From CAWGMT01 sp963823675 (GTDB taxonomy: Bacteria; Planctomycetota; Planctomycetia; Isosphaerales; Isosphaeraceae): a stretch of 64,000 nucleotides of DNA. Made by a program: the position numbers and the translations under genes. Shown piece after piece: positions 19,840-30,066 of this stretch. Location: positions 1,860,001 to 1,924,000 of the forward strand of contig CAWGMT010000012.1 in assembly GCA_963823675.1 (NCBI GenBank), read 5' to 3'. How positions within the stretch are numbered: the first letter of the stretch is position 1; every line of letters starts with the position of its first letter. The notes beneath the pieces were generated by a model that made no database searches, was not told the origin of the DNA, and saw nothing but the letters and a program-made list of their open reading frames with translations.

Positions 19840-20022
19840 CTTCAACTCCCCAGACCCATGCGGGCGACGCCCGATCAGTTTCACCCAGCGTGTCACTTTC
19901 CAACCGACCGGGGCGCCGATCAATCACCAAACGATCATCAGGTGAGTATAGCGACTTTTTTTCCACGTGTAGACCGAAACGCGATCCAGCTTGCCGATTT
20001 CGTTTCGCAGTCGTCCGTAACG

Positions 20023-20051
20023 TTGACACACCCGGTACAACGCACTATATT
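20023..20051 (+). promoter_or_regulatory. Putative sigma70 promoter of arsM
   Basis: TTGACA at 20023-20028 and TATATT at 20046-20051 are separated by exactly 17 bases and lie 63 bases upstream of the arsM ATG. A short dyad ATTC-N8-GAAT (20049-20064) overlaps the -10 element and could be an operator, for example for an ArsR-type repressor, but no such regulator gene is nearby. Confidence 0.55.
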
Positions 20052-20113
20052 CGCTAACCAGAATGAATTAGGCAACGCAGGCACCAACCGTTCTCGATGA
20101 AAGTAGTCATCAC

Positions 20114-20998
20114 ATGGCTGAGACGATCATGCAGGCGGTGAAGGACAAGTATGGGTCGGTTGCGACCAGCGGGCTCTCGTCCGACCACGAGGGAGTGAAG
20201 GCGGTCGCGGAGGCGTTTGGCTACACGCCGGAGGAGCTCGCCTCCATCCCGGCCGAGGCGAACATGGGTCTTTCGTGCGGCAATCCGACGGCCTTCGCCA
20301 GTCTGCGCGAAGGGGAGGTGGTCGTGGACCTGGGCAGCGGCGGCGGGCTCGATGTGTTGCTGGCCGCTCGCAAGGTCGGTGCCGCGGGCAAGGCGATCGG
20401 CATCGATATGACCCAGCAGATGATCGACCTCGCTCGCCGGAACGCCGCCAAGGCAGGACTGACGAACGTCGAGTACCACTTAGCCACCATCGACAAGCTG
20501 CCGCTTCCCGACGCCTCCGCCGATTGCGTGATCTCGAACTGCGTGATCAACCTCGCCCCCGACAAGCCGGCTGTGTTCCGGGAGATCTTTCGAGTGCTGA
20601 AGCCGGGCGGCCGGCTGGCCGTAAGCGATATCGCACTCAAGCGGGAATTGCCGCCCGAGATCGGCAACGACGTGATGGCCTATATCGGCTGCATCGCCGG
20701 AGCGATCTTGATCGATGACTACCGGAGGTTTCTCGGCAGCGCGGGCTTCGCCCACGTCCAGGTTATCGACAGTGGTCGTGACCTGAACGCCTACGCCAAG
20801 GTCGAGAACCAGGCTGTGTGCTGTTCGCCGCCGGCAACTTCGAGTCTCCCGATTGGCGACTCCGGCTGCTGCACGACCGGGGACGAAACCTTCGATCCGC
20901 TCAGGGCCGATTTTCACCGGCGATTGGCCGAGCTGCTCCGCCGCTACAACGTCAACGACTACGCAGCAAGCGTTCGAGTCTTCGCCCTCAAGCCCTAG
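20114..20998 (+). CDS. arsM: Arsenite S-adenosylmethionine methyltransferase
   Basis: 294 residues. ArsM converts As(III) to methylated arsenicals with SAM in the cytoplasm. The motif-I block VVDLGSGGGLDVLLAARKVG, IGIDMTQQMIDLAR and a conserved ISNCVINLAPDKP are characteristic. The three arsenite-binding cysteines of the family are present: C55 (MGLSCGNP), C143 (SNCVIN) and C193 (YIGCIAGA). A Cys-rich tail (QAVCCSPPA, SGCCTTG) is also typical. Length is normal for bacterial ArsM. No arsR, arsC, arsB or acr3 neighbour is visible, so this is an orphan detoxification gene with its own promoter. Confidence 0.93.
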   Translation: MAETIMQAVKDKYGSVATSGLSSDHEGVKAVAEAFGYTPEELASIPAEANMGLSCGNPTAFASLREGEVVVDLGSGGGLDVLLAARKVGAAGKAIGIDMTQQMIDLARRNAAKAGLTNVEYHLATIDKLPLPDASADCVISNCVINLAPDKPAVFREIFRVLKPGGRLAVSDIALKRELPPEIGNDVMAYIGCIAGAILIDDYRRFLGSAGFAHVQVIDSGRDLNAYAKVENQAVCCSPPATSSLPIGDSGCCTTGDETFDPLRADFHRRLAELLRRYNVNDYAASVRVFALKP

Positions 20999-21000
20999 CC

Positions 21001-21017
21001 CCGCGTGCACCACGCGG
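21001..21017. terminator. Short hairpin between convergent arsM and sulfatase genes
   Basis: CCGCGTG-CAC-CACGCGG is a perfect 7-bp stem with a 3-base loop, starting three bases after the arsM stop and about 43 bases before the convergent sulfatase stop. There is no T-run, so an intrinsic terminator role is uncertain. Confidence 0.35.
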
Positions 21018-21059
21018 ATCGGTATTTAAGGTTCCCAGTCCACTCGACGCTTCCGGCTC

Positions 21060-22406
21060 TCACCGTTGCGGCTTGCCGCGCGTCACGCTGGCCTGATGTG
21101 CTTTGATCAGTCCCATCAGCCGCTCAACCACGTCGGCGTGTTGATCGGCCACGTCGAATCGTTCGGAGGGATCCTGCGCCAGGTTGAACAAGAGCGGGTG
21201 CTCCTGGATCCGAGACGTGGTTTCGCCCGATGCCGACTCGATCGTCTCCAGATGCAGCTTCCACGGTCCCTGGCGCACGGCGGTGAGCCGATCGTCGTAG
21301 TAATAGAAGATCTCGCCGCGGGAACCAGGTCCCGTGCCGCGCAAGAGCGGGACCAACGAGCTGCTATCGTAGGGCCGATCAGTCGGGAGAGCGCCGCCGG
21401 CAATCTCGAGGCATGTTGCGAAGAGGTCCAGCTCGCTCGCCAGATCCTGGACCACGCGTCCGGGAGCAATCGTGCCGGGCCACCAGGCGAGGCACGGGAC
21501 GCGGACCCCACCTTCCCAGTTGGTGAGTTTTCCTTCGCGGAGCAAACCCGCCGAGCCTGCGTGCAGCTTCTGAGCCAGCCAGGGGCCGTTGTCGCTCGTG
21601 AAAACCACAAGCGTCGAGCCGGCGAGCCCGAGCTCGCGCAAGGCTTCAAGCACCCGCCCCACGCTGGCGTCGAGCTCCTCGACGACGTCTCCATAGAGAC
21701 CGCGCGGGCTCTTGCCGCGGAATGCGGCGCTGGCGTGGAGTGGTACATGTGGAAATGTATAGGCCAGGTAGAGGAAGAAAGGGTCGCTCCCGGCGCCGCC
21801 TTTGGCGTGGCCGCGAATGAAATTCAGGGCCTCCTGGGTGTAGCGCGGAGTCAGCGTCTCTTGCACAGCCGGCTGCTCGGCGATCGTCGTGTCCCGCATC
21901 AAGGGTACGGGCGGTTCACCCTCCTTCGTGCGGCCCATGTCGTTGCTGTAAGGGATACCGAAATAGTGATCGAACCCATGGCGAGTCGGCAGGTACTGGG
22001 GAAGGTGCCCGAGATGCCACTTGCCGATGCAGGTCGTCGCATAACCGCGAGCTTTCAGGGCCGAAGCCAAGGTCACCTCACTATCGGGTACCCCGCCGGT
22101 TGACTTGGGGCCGAGGACCCGATTCAACCCGCTACGAACCGGCAGCCGGCCGGTCAAGAGAGCCGCGCGGCTCGGCGTGCAGTAGCACCATGCGTAATAC
22201 TGGGTGAACTTCAACCCATCGGCTGCCATCCGGTCCAGATTGGGAGTCCGGATCGTCGGATGTCCGTAGCAAGCCAGGTCGCCGTACCCCAGATCGTCGG
22301 CCAGCAGGATCACAATGTTGGGGAGGGCGGCTTGATCGGCCCGCGCCGGAACGAGAGCCGCCAGAGCGACGACCAGACCGCCCACGAACGAGTTGCATTT
22401 CCTCAC
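21060..22406 (-). CDS. Secreted arylsulfatase-family sulfatase
   Basis: 448 residues from a GTG at 22406, chosen because GGAGG lies six bases upstream and a signal peptide follows (FVGGLVVALAALVPARA). The longer open frame upstream merely reads through a repeat array. The alkaline-phosphatase-fold sulfatase domain has NIVILLADDLGYGDLACYG and the formylglycine motif CTPSR followed by AALLTGR, so the Cys would be oxidised by a formylglycine-generating enzyme. KWHLGHLPQYLPTRHGFDHYFG and TSDNGPW are further family blocks. It would remove sulfate esters from extracellular polysaccharides, as in marine and soil planctomycetes; substrate class cannot be assigned. Converges with arsM. Confidence 0.92.
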   Translation of the reverse strand: MRKCNSFVGGLVVALAALVPARADQAALPNIVILLADDLGYGDLACYGHPTIRTPNLDRMAADGLKFTQYYAWCYCTPSRAALLTGRLPVRSGLNRVLGPKSTGGVPDSEVTLASALKARGYATTCIGKWHLGHLPQYLPTRHGFDHYFGIPYSNDMGRTKEGEPPVPLMRDTTIAEQPAVQETLTPRYTQEALNFIRGHAKGGAGSDPFFLYLAYTFPHVPLHASAAFRGKSPRGLYGDVVEELDASVGRVLEALRELGLAGSTLVVFTSDNGPWLAQKLHAGSAGLLREGKLTNWEGGVRVPCLAWWPGTIAPGRVVQDLASELDLFATCLEIAGGALPTDRPYDSSSLVPLLRGTGPGSRGEIFYYYDDRLTAVRQGPWKLHLETIESASGETTSRIQEHPLLFNLAQDPSERFDVADQHADVVERLMGLIKAHQASVTRGKPQR

Positions 22407-22490
22407 GCTGATCCTCCGATCGGCAAACTCAGGCGCTGCGAGAAGACAGGGCAGGGACAAAGAATAAATCGAGCAATGTCTTGCTTGTGG

Positions 22491-22599
22491 GACAGCCGCC
22501 CTCGGCTGTAATCTGACCGGACAGCCGGGGGCGGCTGTCATCTGACCGGACAGCCGGGGGCGGCTGTCATCTGACCGGACAGCCGAGGGCGGCTGTCCT
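22491..22599. repeat. Tandem 29-bp palindromic repeat array
   Basis: Three 29-base units begin at 22513, 22542 and 22571 (CTGACCG + GACAGCCG-GGGG-CGGCTGTC + AT), preceded by a partial unit at about 22491. Each unit contains an 8-bp inverted repeat. The first two full units are essentially identical, the third has GAGGG in the loop. The array lies between the sulfatase start and the end of the WD40/cytochrome gene, in a 237-base gap that holds no gene. Confidence 0.85.
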
Positions 22600-22643
22600 A
22601 CATTCGCTCCGCGCAAGGCGACCTGTCTGGGAAGTTATCCACG

Positions 22644-25467
22644 TCACAATGCTGAACTTTTTCGACCCTTCTGCACGCGCAGGATAACCGGCCGGCTCGA
22701 CTGACCGCCCTCGGCGGTCGTGGTCAGGTGGAAGGGACGAACCTGTTCGGGCGTGCTCTCGTCGGCCGTGATGAAGAAGACGCGCTCCTGCTTGGTTCTC
22801 GAGGACCAGCAGGCCGTTTAACCCGAGGTTGTCGACGATCACGCCGAACGGCAAGTTGCGGCCGGCTCCTTCCTTGCCGAACGGCACCTGGACCGTGATA
22901 GCCGTTGCGCTCGATCTTGACAGTCAGGGTGATCGTCTGGCCGGGTTCGATCGCGAACTCCAGCGGTTCGTGACCGGAGGCGCTCGTCGGTCGCGGCCCT
23001 CCTTCGGCGGGACCGATCGTCACCCGCAGCTTCGGCGCGGGCGCCAGCCGGATGGTTCCCAGGTTGTTGACCGCGTGCGTGACCTCGCGATCGCCGAGGC
23101 GAGCCGTCGCCGTCGACCTTGCTCGCCTTGGCCGCGGCGGCCGGCGGCGCGGCTCGCGCCCGGCTCGGCCTCGATGACCCCGAGCGCTTCGAGCTGGCCG
23201 GCTTCGATCAAGAGCGGCGTGGTGACCCGGAATCCGGGTGGCACGCCGGCGATATCCACGCGGATCGGCCCCTCGAAGCCGTCGATCCGCTGCGCGGACA
23301 CCTTGAATTCCTTGGCGCCTCCGGCACCCACCGCGGGGTCGGCGCCGACGAGCGTGACCTTGAAGTCGGGCCGCCGCTCGCGGACCGTCAGCGTGTAACG
23401 GAACTCCGGGCCCTGGAACCCGCGCACGTCCTTGATCTTGACCAGGTACTCGCCGTCCGCCGGCGCGGTGAAGAACAATCGCGAGTCCTTGCCCAGCTCG
23501 CGGTGCGCATCGTCGTCGTTTTCATAGGTAGAGCGAGAAGACCGGCAGTCCATTCGGCGACGAGCTTCGTTCCCGGCGGATGCGGCTGAAACGATGTAGC
23601 ACGGCTCACCGAGCGCATGGGCCAGCGGCGTCGTATCGAAATAGCCCCAACGGCTCCCCTGGCCCGGATAGGCGACGAAGCCGGAATCCGGCCCACGCGG
23701 AAACAGCCAGAACTTCACGACCTCGCCGTTGGCATACAAGTAATCGTTGATTCGCATCTCATCCCAGTTGAAGACGCGAAAATCGTCGGTCTCGCTGTCG
23801 TTCTTGCCGCGGAACGTGAAATACGAGTCGCGCACCGCCTGGAGGAGCACCCGCGGGACGCGACGGCCCTGGCCGTCGAGGATCTCAAGGTAGGAATCCA
23901 GCTTCGACTTGCGAACGGGCCGCGTTCACCTCGAACACCCACTGCTTCGCCGGCTTTCGCCGCGAAGCGGAAGAAGTCGGAATCGGACCGCCCCGGCGGC
24001 GCTGCCGTCGATCGCCCCGGTGACCCGCGCGGGAAGCGTCAAGCGGTTGGCCTGGCCGGGAGCGTTGTTCGGTTCGTGCTCGGCGTACTCGTTGATCCGA
24101 CCCGTTCCCGGCATCGCAACCGGCTTCGCCTGGGCCGCGACGGCGGCGCGGAGATTCGACCGGCTCGGCGGCCGGGATCGCATAGGACGCCAGCGAACCG
24201 TCCATCCGCCCGACCTCGAACGACGCGCCGTCGGGTGCAAACGCCAGCGCCGTCGCCACGTCGGGCTGGTTCTCCCAGAGCTTCAGCTCGCTGTAGTCGC
24301 TCGTGCGCCAGACCTTGATCGTGCGGTCCTCGGCCAGCGAAATCGAGCTTGGTGCCATCGGGCGTGAACGCCAGCCGGACGATCGCGCCTTCGTGCGCGA
24401 ACCGCGCCATCACCATCGGGTTGATCTCCGGCTTCTCGCGCGAAACGAACCGCCAGACGCGGATGTTGTTGTCGGCTCCCCCGGCCACGATCGTGCGGCC
24501 ATCGGGGCTGAACGTGCAGGTGTATTCGGCTTTGAGCGGTTGCGGCAGCGTATCCATGCGCTGGCCGTCCTGCACGCGCCAGACCTTGCACGTGTCGTCG
24601 GCGCTGGCACTCACGAGGAAGCGGCTGTCGGGGCTGAACGCCACATCGTAGACCGCCCCGGTGTGCCCTTCCAGCGTGCGCAGCGGCTTGCCGGAGACCG
24701 CGTCCCAGAGCTCGATCTTCTTGTCATAGCCGCAGGTGGCGAGCCATTTGCCGTCGGGAGAGAGCTCCGCGTCGTAGAGAATGTCGCGGTGGCCCTCGAA
24801 ACGCCGGACCAGCGCTCCGTCGGCGACGTTCCAGATCGCCGCGACGCCGCCCAGGCCCGCGACGCCCGAGGCCGTGACCAGGCGCTGCGCCGTCGCGGGT
24901 GAAATGCAAGGCAGTCACCTTGCCGGGGAAGCTTCCCAGCGTGCGATCCGGCGCTACGGCGCGGGGCGCGTGCCCGGCTGTAGAGGCCGACCTCGGCGCC
25001 GCGTGCCACGGCCAGCCATCGGCCGTCGTGCGTCGCGTCCATCGCGACGACCGGCCGCACCTTCGCGTGCGCGGGGATCTTCGGGACCAGACAGCGCCAG
25101 GCGGTCGGGCTCCTGCCCCTGCGGTCCGCGTGCGCCCGATTCGATCCAGGCCTGCGATCAGCGCGATCTCGTCGGCGTCCGGGCCGCGGCTCATCCTTGG
25201 GAGGCATCATCGGCTTTGCGGCCCCGGTCAAGAGACGAACGATGCGACTGCCCTTGGCATCCCCGGGCAGAAGCGCGGGGCCGTGCGCGGTCCCTCGCTG
25301 CAGCGAGGCGTAGCTTTCGAGCGAGAACTTCCCTTCGCGATCCTCGTCGTTGTGGCAGCCCGCGCAGTACTTCTTGAAGATGGGAGCGACCCGCGTCGCG
25401 TAATCCGGCGCCGGTCCGCCGTCGGCCAGAGCAGCCGGGGCACGAAGGCGATGATCACGGGAATCAT
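22644..25467 (-). CDS. Planctomycete cytochrome-C/WD40/Ig-like protein (many frame breaks)
   Basis: About 940 residues over three frames with at least ten breaks. MIPVIIAFV (ATG 25467) joins after one missing base to ALADGGPAPDYATRVAPIFKK with the heme motif CAGCH, LLTGAAKPMMPPKDEP follows (PSCyt1-type domain). Then come WD40 repeats (FSPDSRFLVSASADDTCKVW; FSPDGRTIVAGGADNNIRVW; TIKVWRTSDYSELKLW). The C-terminal third has a pre-peptidase-like segment (HEPNNAPGQANRLTLPA, FRGKNDSETDDFRVFNWDEM) and Ig-like strands (EPLEFAIEPGQTITLTVKIERNGYHG), ending VILRVQKGRKSSAL. It is the last gene of a DUF1501 - DUF1549/1553 - WD40 cassette. Its job, probably envelope redox or polymer breakdown, is unknown for the family. 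Confidence 0.72.
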
Positions 25468-25584
25468 CAGTTGGCACTTCGGGGCGGGTAAAAAGCGCAA
25501 CGCCAAAAGACGGTGCCCTGGGCTGGTATGTGGCTGCCCCTCGGGGGCGTGCAGACAGTGCAACATCAACATCGGCTCTGCGCC

Positions 25585-28100
25585 TCAATGGTTGAACAGA
25601 AACTCGCGGCTACTCATCAGGCCCCAGAACACATCCTCGACGATCTCGGCCTCGGTCTTCGCGCCCGGCGGCGGCAGCAGGGCCAGGAGCTGCTGCCGCT
25701 CGGTCTCGGTCGGGAACCGCGACAGGCAGGCCAGGTAGATCTCGTCGACGACCGCAGCGCTCGACATCCCCTCACGCCGCAGCCTGAGCAGCTTGTCGAG
25801 CCGATTGCCCGGCGCGTGCAGCTTCTCGTTGAGCGTGGCGCCGTTGGAAAGGTGAAGCACCTGGACCATCGTCGGTTCGTCCGACCGCTCGCACTCGCAG
25901 ACGATCCGGCGGGGATTGCGGCCGAACGTCTGGAGGAAGTAGTTCTCGACCGCGGCGTCGTAGAGCTGGACGGCGCGCGTTCCCAGCGGGTAGAACTCGG
26001 TTTTCTGCCGGTCGGCGCCCGGGAAGGCGATCGAGTCGAACCTGGTCGGGACCTCGGTCACCTGCACGATCGCGTCGTGCAGCACCTCGGCCATCATGCG
26101 CCGGGGGTAGTACCGCGAATAGAAGCGATGGTCGAGGTGATTGCCCGGCAGCGGCCGGCTGGAGCGCTGATAGGCGTTCGACTGGAGGATGACCCGCATG
26201 AGCGCCTTCAGGTCGAACTTGTGCTGCACGAGGTAATCGGCCGCGGCCGCCAGCAGCGCGTCGTTGCTCGCCGGGTTCGAGACCCGCATATCGTCGACTT
26301 TCTCGACCAGGCCGACCCCGAAGTAGTTCGCCCAGACGCGGTTGGTGATCGAGCGGGCGAAGTAAGGGTTCTCCGGCGCGGTCAGCCAGCGCAGCCAGGC
26401 TCACCCGGCGATCGGCGGGATCGTCGAAGTCGAGCGCCTGGCCGTCGAGCGGCGTCGGCGGCTGCGGCTTCCCCGTCCTCGGCTGGACCAGCTCGCCCGA
26501 CTCGGCCACATAGAGCGTCCGCCGCCCGTCCCCGTCACGGCCCTCGCCGCCCCAGCCCTTGGCCTTGACCCGCGCGAACAGGCTGGCCATCCCGTAATAC
26601 TGGTCGTTGGTCCATTTTTCGAGCGGGTGGTTGTGGCACTTGGCGCAGCCGATCGACAGCCCCAGAAACGCCTGGCAGACGTTCTCGGTCATATCTTCGG
26701 GCGACTGGCTGAGCGCGTAGAAGTTCGTGGGGCCGTTCTCAACGCTCTCGCCGGTGGCCGTGATGATCGCGCGCACGAACTGGTCCCACGGCACGTCCGT
26801 CGGCCACTTGCTTGTGGATCCACTGGTAATAGGTCTTGAGCGCCGCCGGCCGCAGCCGCGTGCCATTGAGCATCAGCAGGTCGGACCATTTGTAGGTCCA
26901 GTAGTCGCTGAACTCGGGCCGGCCGAGCAGACTGTCGATCAGCGCATCGCGCCGGGACGGCGAAGCGTCGGCAAGAAAGGCCCGGGCTTCGTCGATCGTG
27001 GGCAGGCGGCCGATCGTGTCGATGTAGGCGCGGCGCACGAACTCGGCGTCGCTCGCACGCCGGTGACGGCGGCAGGTTGAGCCGCGCCAGTTGCTTGTCG
27101 ATCTGTTCGTCGATGAAGTTCCGCGGTTTCCGGCGATCGACCGTCGCTCCCGCGCTGGGCCGGCTGCCCTGCGTACGGCACGGTGACCCGGGCGATGGCC
27201 AGCTTGCTCGCGTACCAGGCCACGATCGCTCCCTCGCCCGGCCCGATGACCTGCGTCTTGCCCTGGTCGTCGACCCGGCAGACCGCCTCGTCGGCGGACG
27301 ACCATTTGACCCAGCGGGTGACGTCTTCCGTCCGGCCGCCGGAGTAACGGGCACGGACCAGAATCTGCTGGCTCTCGCCGACGCGCTGAAACGACCGGGC
27401 CGGCAGGATCTCCAGTTGCTCGACGCGCGGGTCGCCATCGCTGGGCGGTGCCGCGCCCTCGCTGATCCACTCGCTCAGGATGCGATACTCGAGCGAGCTG
27501 GTTCCGAACCGCACGCCCCCTTTGTGCGCGATCGCGCCGGAGGGCTTCGCCAGGAGCAGGCTCCGCCCCGGGTCGGCGAGCTCCACGCGGCGGCCTCGGT
27601 CCTGCTTCACGATGTTGAAGAAATCGGTCGCCGGATCATAGCCCCGCAGCGAGAGCCGGAAACCGCCTTTGCCGGCCAGCGCGCCATGGCACGCACCCGA
27701 GTTGCACCCCTGCTTTCGCCAGGAGCGGCTCGACGTGATTGCGGAAACTCCAGGCGAACGGCATGCTCATGCCTTCCACCACGACGCTGGCCGTGGCAGT
27801 CTGTGCACCCACTTTCGCCGTGATCGTGGCCCGTCCGTCGTGGACCGGGGTCACGACGCCGTCGGCGACGGTGGCGATCTTGGGGTCGCTCGACGACCAC
27901 TCAGCTCCCGTAGCGCGCTGGCGTCCCACCTCTCCGCGCTCGATCTCTTGCACGATCAACGGCTGCCGGCTTTCCGGGGTGCTGAGCGTGCACTCCGACG
28001 GGAAGACAACCAGGCCCTCGGCCGCGGCGGCGCCGGCCGCCAGAGCGACAAGTAACCGGCGATGAATGGCACGGCGAGCCCGTCTCGCGCCTTCATGCAC
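25585..28100 (-). CDS. DUF1549/DUF1553 planctomycete cytochrome protein with Big2-like domains (several frame breaks)
   Basis: About 835 residues. ATG 28100 has GGAGGC six bases upstream, followed by a signal peptide. A Big2-like sandwich (ATGAEWSSSDPKIATVADGV) precedes the PSCyt2 heme block NHVEPLLAKAGCNSGACHG, split by a break near 27715. A second Big2-like segment (RARYSGGRTEDVTRWVKWSS) leads to DUF1549 (RRAYIDTIGRLPTIDEARAF). The intact end is DUF1553 (YLVQHKFDLKALMRVILQSN to GLMSSREFLFNH). Further breaks lie near 27160, 27100, 26815 and 26400. The gene sits between the DUF1501 and WD40/cytochrome genes on one strand, a standard planctomycete trio. Because both sides of each break match the family, sequence error is the simplest explanation. 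Confidence 0.78.
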
Positions 28101-28275
28101 ACTGCCTCCCGGAACGGTGATTGGTTACGCCGGGACAACCCCCCTGCCCCCCCTTAGCAAGGGGGGAGCGCAACGAAATCGGCGCGAGTGCACACGCTGT
28201 ACACGTTCATCTTTGCAACGCCCCGGCCCGGGAAACGCCCTGGCGAGCGAGCCACCTCGTTTGCTGCGGTCCCAT

Positions 28276-29652
28276 TCAGAAGAGCTCCTGGATCTCTCGA
28301 TGTCCGAAATCGACCAGCGGAAACGGCCGGCCGGCCGGGCCCGGGAGCTTGGTTTCGAGGTCGAGACCGAGGCTGTGGAAGATCGTCGCGGCGATGTCGG
28401 CCGGCTCGACGGGACGGTCCGCCGGCACGGCGCCGAGGGGATCGCTGGCCCCGACCACCCGGCCCCCTTGAACACCGCCGCCGGCGAAGCCCACCGTGAA
28501 GCAGAGCGGCCAGTGGTCGCGCCCGCCGGCGGGGTTGACGCGGGGCGTGCGGCCGAACTCCGCCAGGTTGCAGACGAGCGTCGTATCGAGCAGGCCCCGC
28601 TGCGCGAGGTCCTCGACCAGGGCGGTGTACGCCTGGTCGTACATCGGGCAAACGATGTCGCGCATGCCCTCGATCGACGTGAACGGCTTCGACCCGTGGA
28701 TGTCCCACGTGATCTCGTCGAACACGGTCAGGAAGGCGTTGATCGTCACGAACCGCACGCCGCTCTCGACCAGCCGCCGCGCCAGCAGGCAGCACTGGCC
28801 GAAGCGGGACATGCCGTAGCGCTCGCGAGTCGTCGTCGATTCCTGGGCCAGGTCGAACGCCGCACGCGCCTGCGCGCTGGTCATCAGCCGGAATGCCGAC
28901 TGGAAGTTTCCATCCAGGAGCGCGGCGTTCTCCGAGGCCTCGAAGGTGGCGACCGCGTCGTCGACGAGCTCGCGGATCTTGCGCCGGCGGTCCAGGCGGA
29001 CGCTGCCGATCTCCTTGGGCGGCAGCAGGTCGGGCACGCGGAAGCCAGGCTGGGACGGGTCGGCGTTGAGCGAGAACGGGTCGTGCGCCTTGCCCAGAAA
29101 GCCGCCGGCCTGCCCGTTGGGCAGGTTGCCGCCGCCGCGGCCCATCAGCTCGGGAAGCACGACGAACGGCGGCAGGTCGGTCTTGCGCCCTTCGAGGTAG
29201 CTGACGACCGAGCCGATGTGCGGCGTGTTGACTCCGCCGGTGAAGAGCCGGCCGGTCTGCATCATCTGCCAGCCGGCATCGTGCACCGCGGCGCCGCTGT
29301 GATGGACCGACCGCACCAGCGACAGCTTGTCGGCGATCGTGGCGTGCCGCGGCAGGATCTCGGAGATCTGGATCGCCGGCGAGCTGGTCGCGATCGGCTT
29401 GAACGGGCCCCGCACCTCGGCGGGCGCGTCGGGCTTCATGTCCCACAGGTCCATGTTGCTGGGCGCGCCCAGGTTGAAGATCATGATGCACGCGCGGTCG
29501 CCGGCTCCCGGCTTGACCGCTCCGGCTGCCCGGGCGGCGAACCATTGCGGGAGGCCAAACCCGATGGCCCCGAGCGTGCCGGCCTGCAAGAAGTCGCGCC
29601 GGGTCACGCCGTCGCAAGTCGAAGTCCGGCCTTTGCCGATGAATGTGAGCAT
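28276..29652 (-). CDS. DUF1501 domain-containing exported protein
   Basis: 458 residues, intact. The N-terminus carries a Tat-like pattern (CDGVTRRDFLQAGTLGAIGF). Family blocks include CIMIFNLGAPSNMDLWDMKP, SLVRSVHHSGAAVHDAGWQM, PPFVVLPELMGRGGGNLPNG, VNPAGGRDHWPLCFTVGFAGGG (slightly split here) and IAATIFHSLGLDLETKLPG. DUF1501 belongs to the alkaline-phosphatase/sulfatase-like superfamily and in planctomycetes is nearly always next to DUF1549/1553 genes, as here. It is the first gene of the minus-strand trio that runs down to 22644. Enzymatic activity is not established. Confidence 0.9.
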   Translation of the reverse strand: MLTFIGKGRTSTCDGVTRRDFLQAGTLGAIGFGLPQWFAARAAGAVKPGAGDRACIMIFNLGAPSNMDLWDMKPDAPAEVRGPFKPIATSSPAIQISEILPRHATIADKLSLVRSVHHSGAAVHDAGWQMMQTGRLFTGGVNTPHIGSVVSYLEGRKTDLPPFVVLPELMGRGGGNLPNGQAGGFLGKAHDPFSLNADPSQPGFRVPDLLPPKEIGSVRLDRRRKIRELVDDAVATFEASENAALLDGNFQSAFRLMTSAQARAAFDLAQESTTTRERYGMSRFGQCCLLARRLVESGVRFVTINAFLTVFDEITWDIHGSKPFTSIEGMRDIVCPMYDQAYTALVEDLAQRGLLDTTLVCNLAEFGRTPRVNPAGGRDHWPLCFTVGFAGGGVQGGRVVGASDPLGAVPADRPVEPADIAATIFHSLGLDLETKLPGPAGRPFPLVDFGHREIQELF

Positions 29653-29911
29653 GCGAGAACTCCTGTTCGATACGTCCCTGGAACGCGAACGGGCAAGCGA
29701 TATGGTCGCTCTTCCACCCAGCTTAGCACGCCGAGGGACATCAACAAAGTCTGAGAGCCTGTGCAGATCGACAGGCGGGCGTGTACGAGGCCGCTTGCTC
29801 TAACAGTGTAGGTAAAGTGGTTCGTCTCAAGCAAGAGTTCGTCTAATCGGCCCTCGCACCAGCCTTCTCCCCAGACGCCGCGCGAGATTAACGTTGGCGA
29901 ATGAGTGTCGC

Positions 29912-29951
29912 CTTTCGCGACGCGAAAAGACGATCTTTCGCGGAGCGAAAG
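29912..29951. repeat. Pair of short inverted repeats (CTTTCGCG type)
   Basis: Two adjacent hairpins: 29912-29929 (CTTTCGCG-A-CGCGAAAAG) and 29935-29951 (CTTTCGC-GGA-GCGAAAG). Both lie in the 414-base gap 29653-30066 upstream of the DUF1501 gene, in which no gene was found. The similar arm sequence of both hairpins suggests a repeated element, not two unrelated terminators. Confidence 0.6.
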
Positions 29952-30066
29952 ACGACTCTCCGGGAGGGTATTCTCAGCCCGCTCCTTGGTCACGCCAGTC
30001 GCCATGTCGATCGCTGCGATCCGTCCATTTCGCCGCGGCTCAGCTCGGCTGATGGTCCTCAGACAG

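Noticed and set aside
22491..22599. CRISPR-like array
   Set aside because: Repeats follow one another directly without unique spacers, each unit is palindromic throughout, and no cas gene is near.
22406..22616. N-terminal extension of the sulfatase through the repeat array
   Set aside because: The extension merely translates the 29-bp repeats; the GTG at 22406 has a good ribosome-binding site and a signal peptide directly after it.
28066..29754. 562-residue plus-strand frame opposite the DUF1501 gene
   Set aside because: Antisense shadow; no domain, no ribosome-binding site, and the minus-strand DUF1501 protein is complete.
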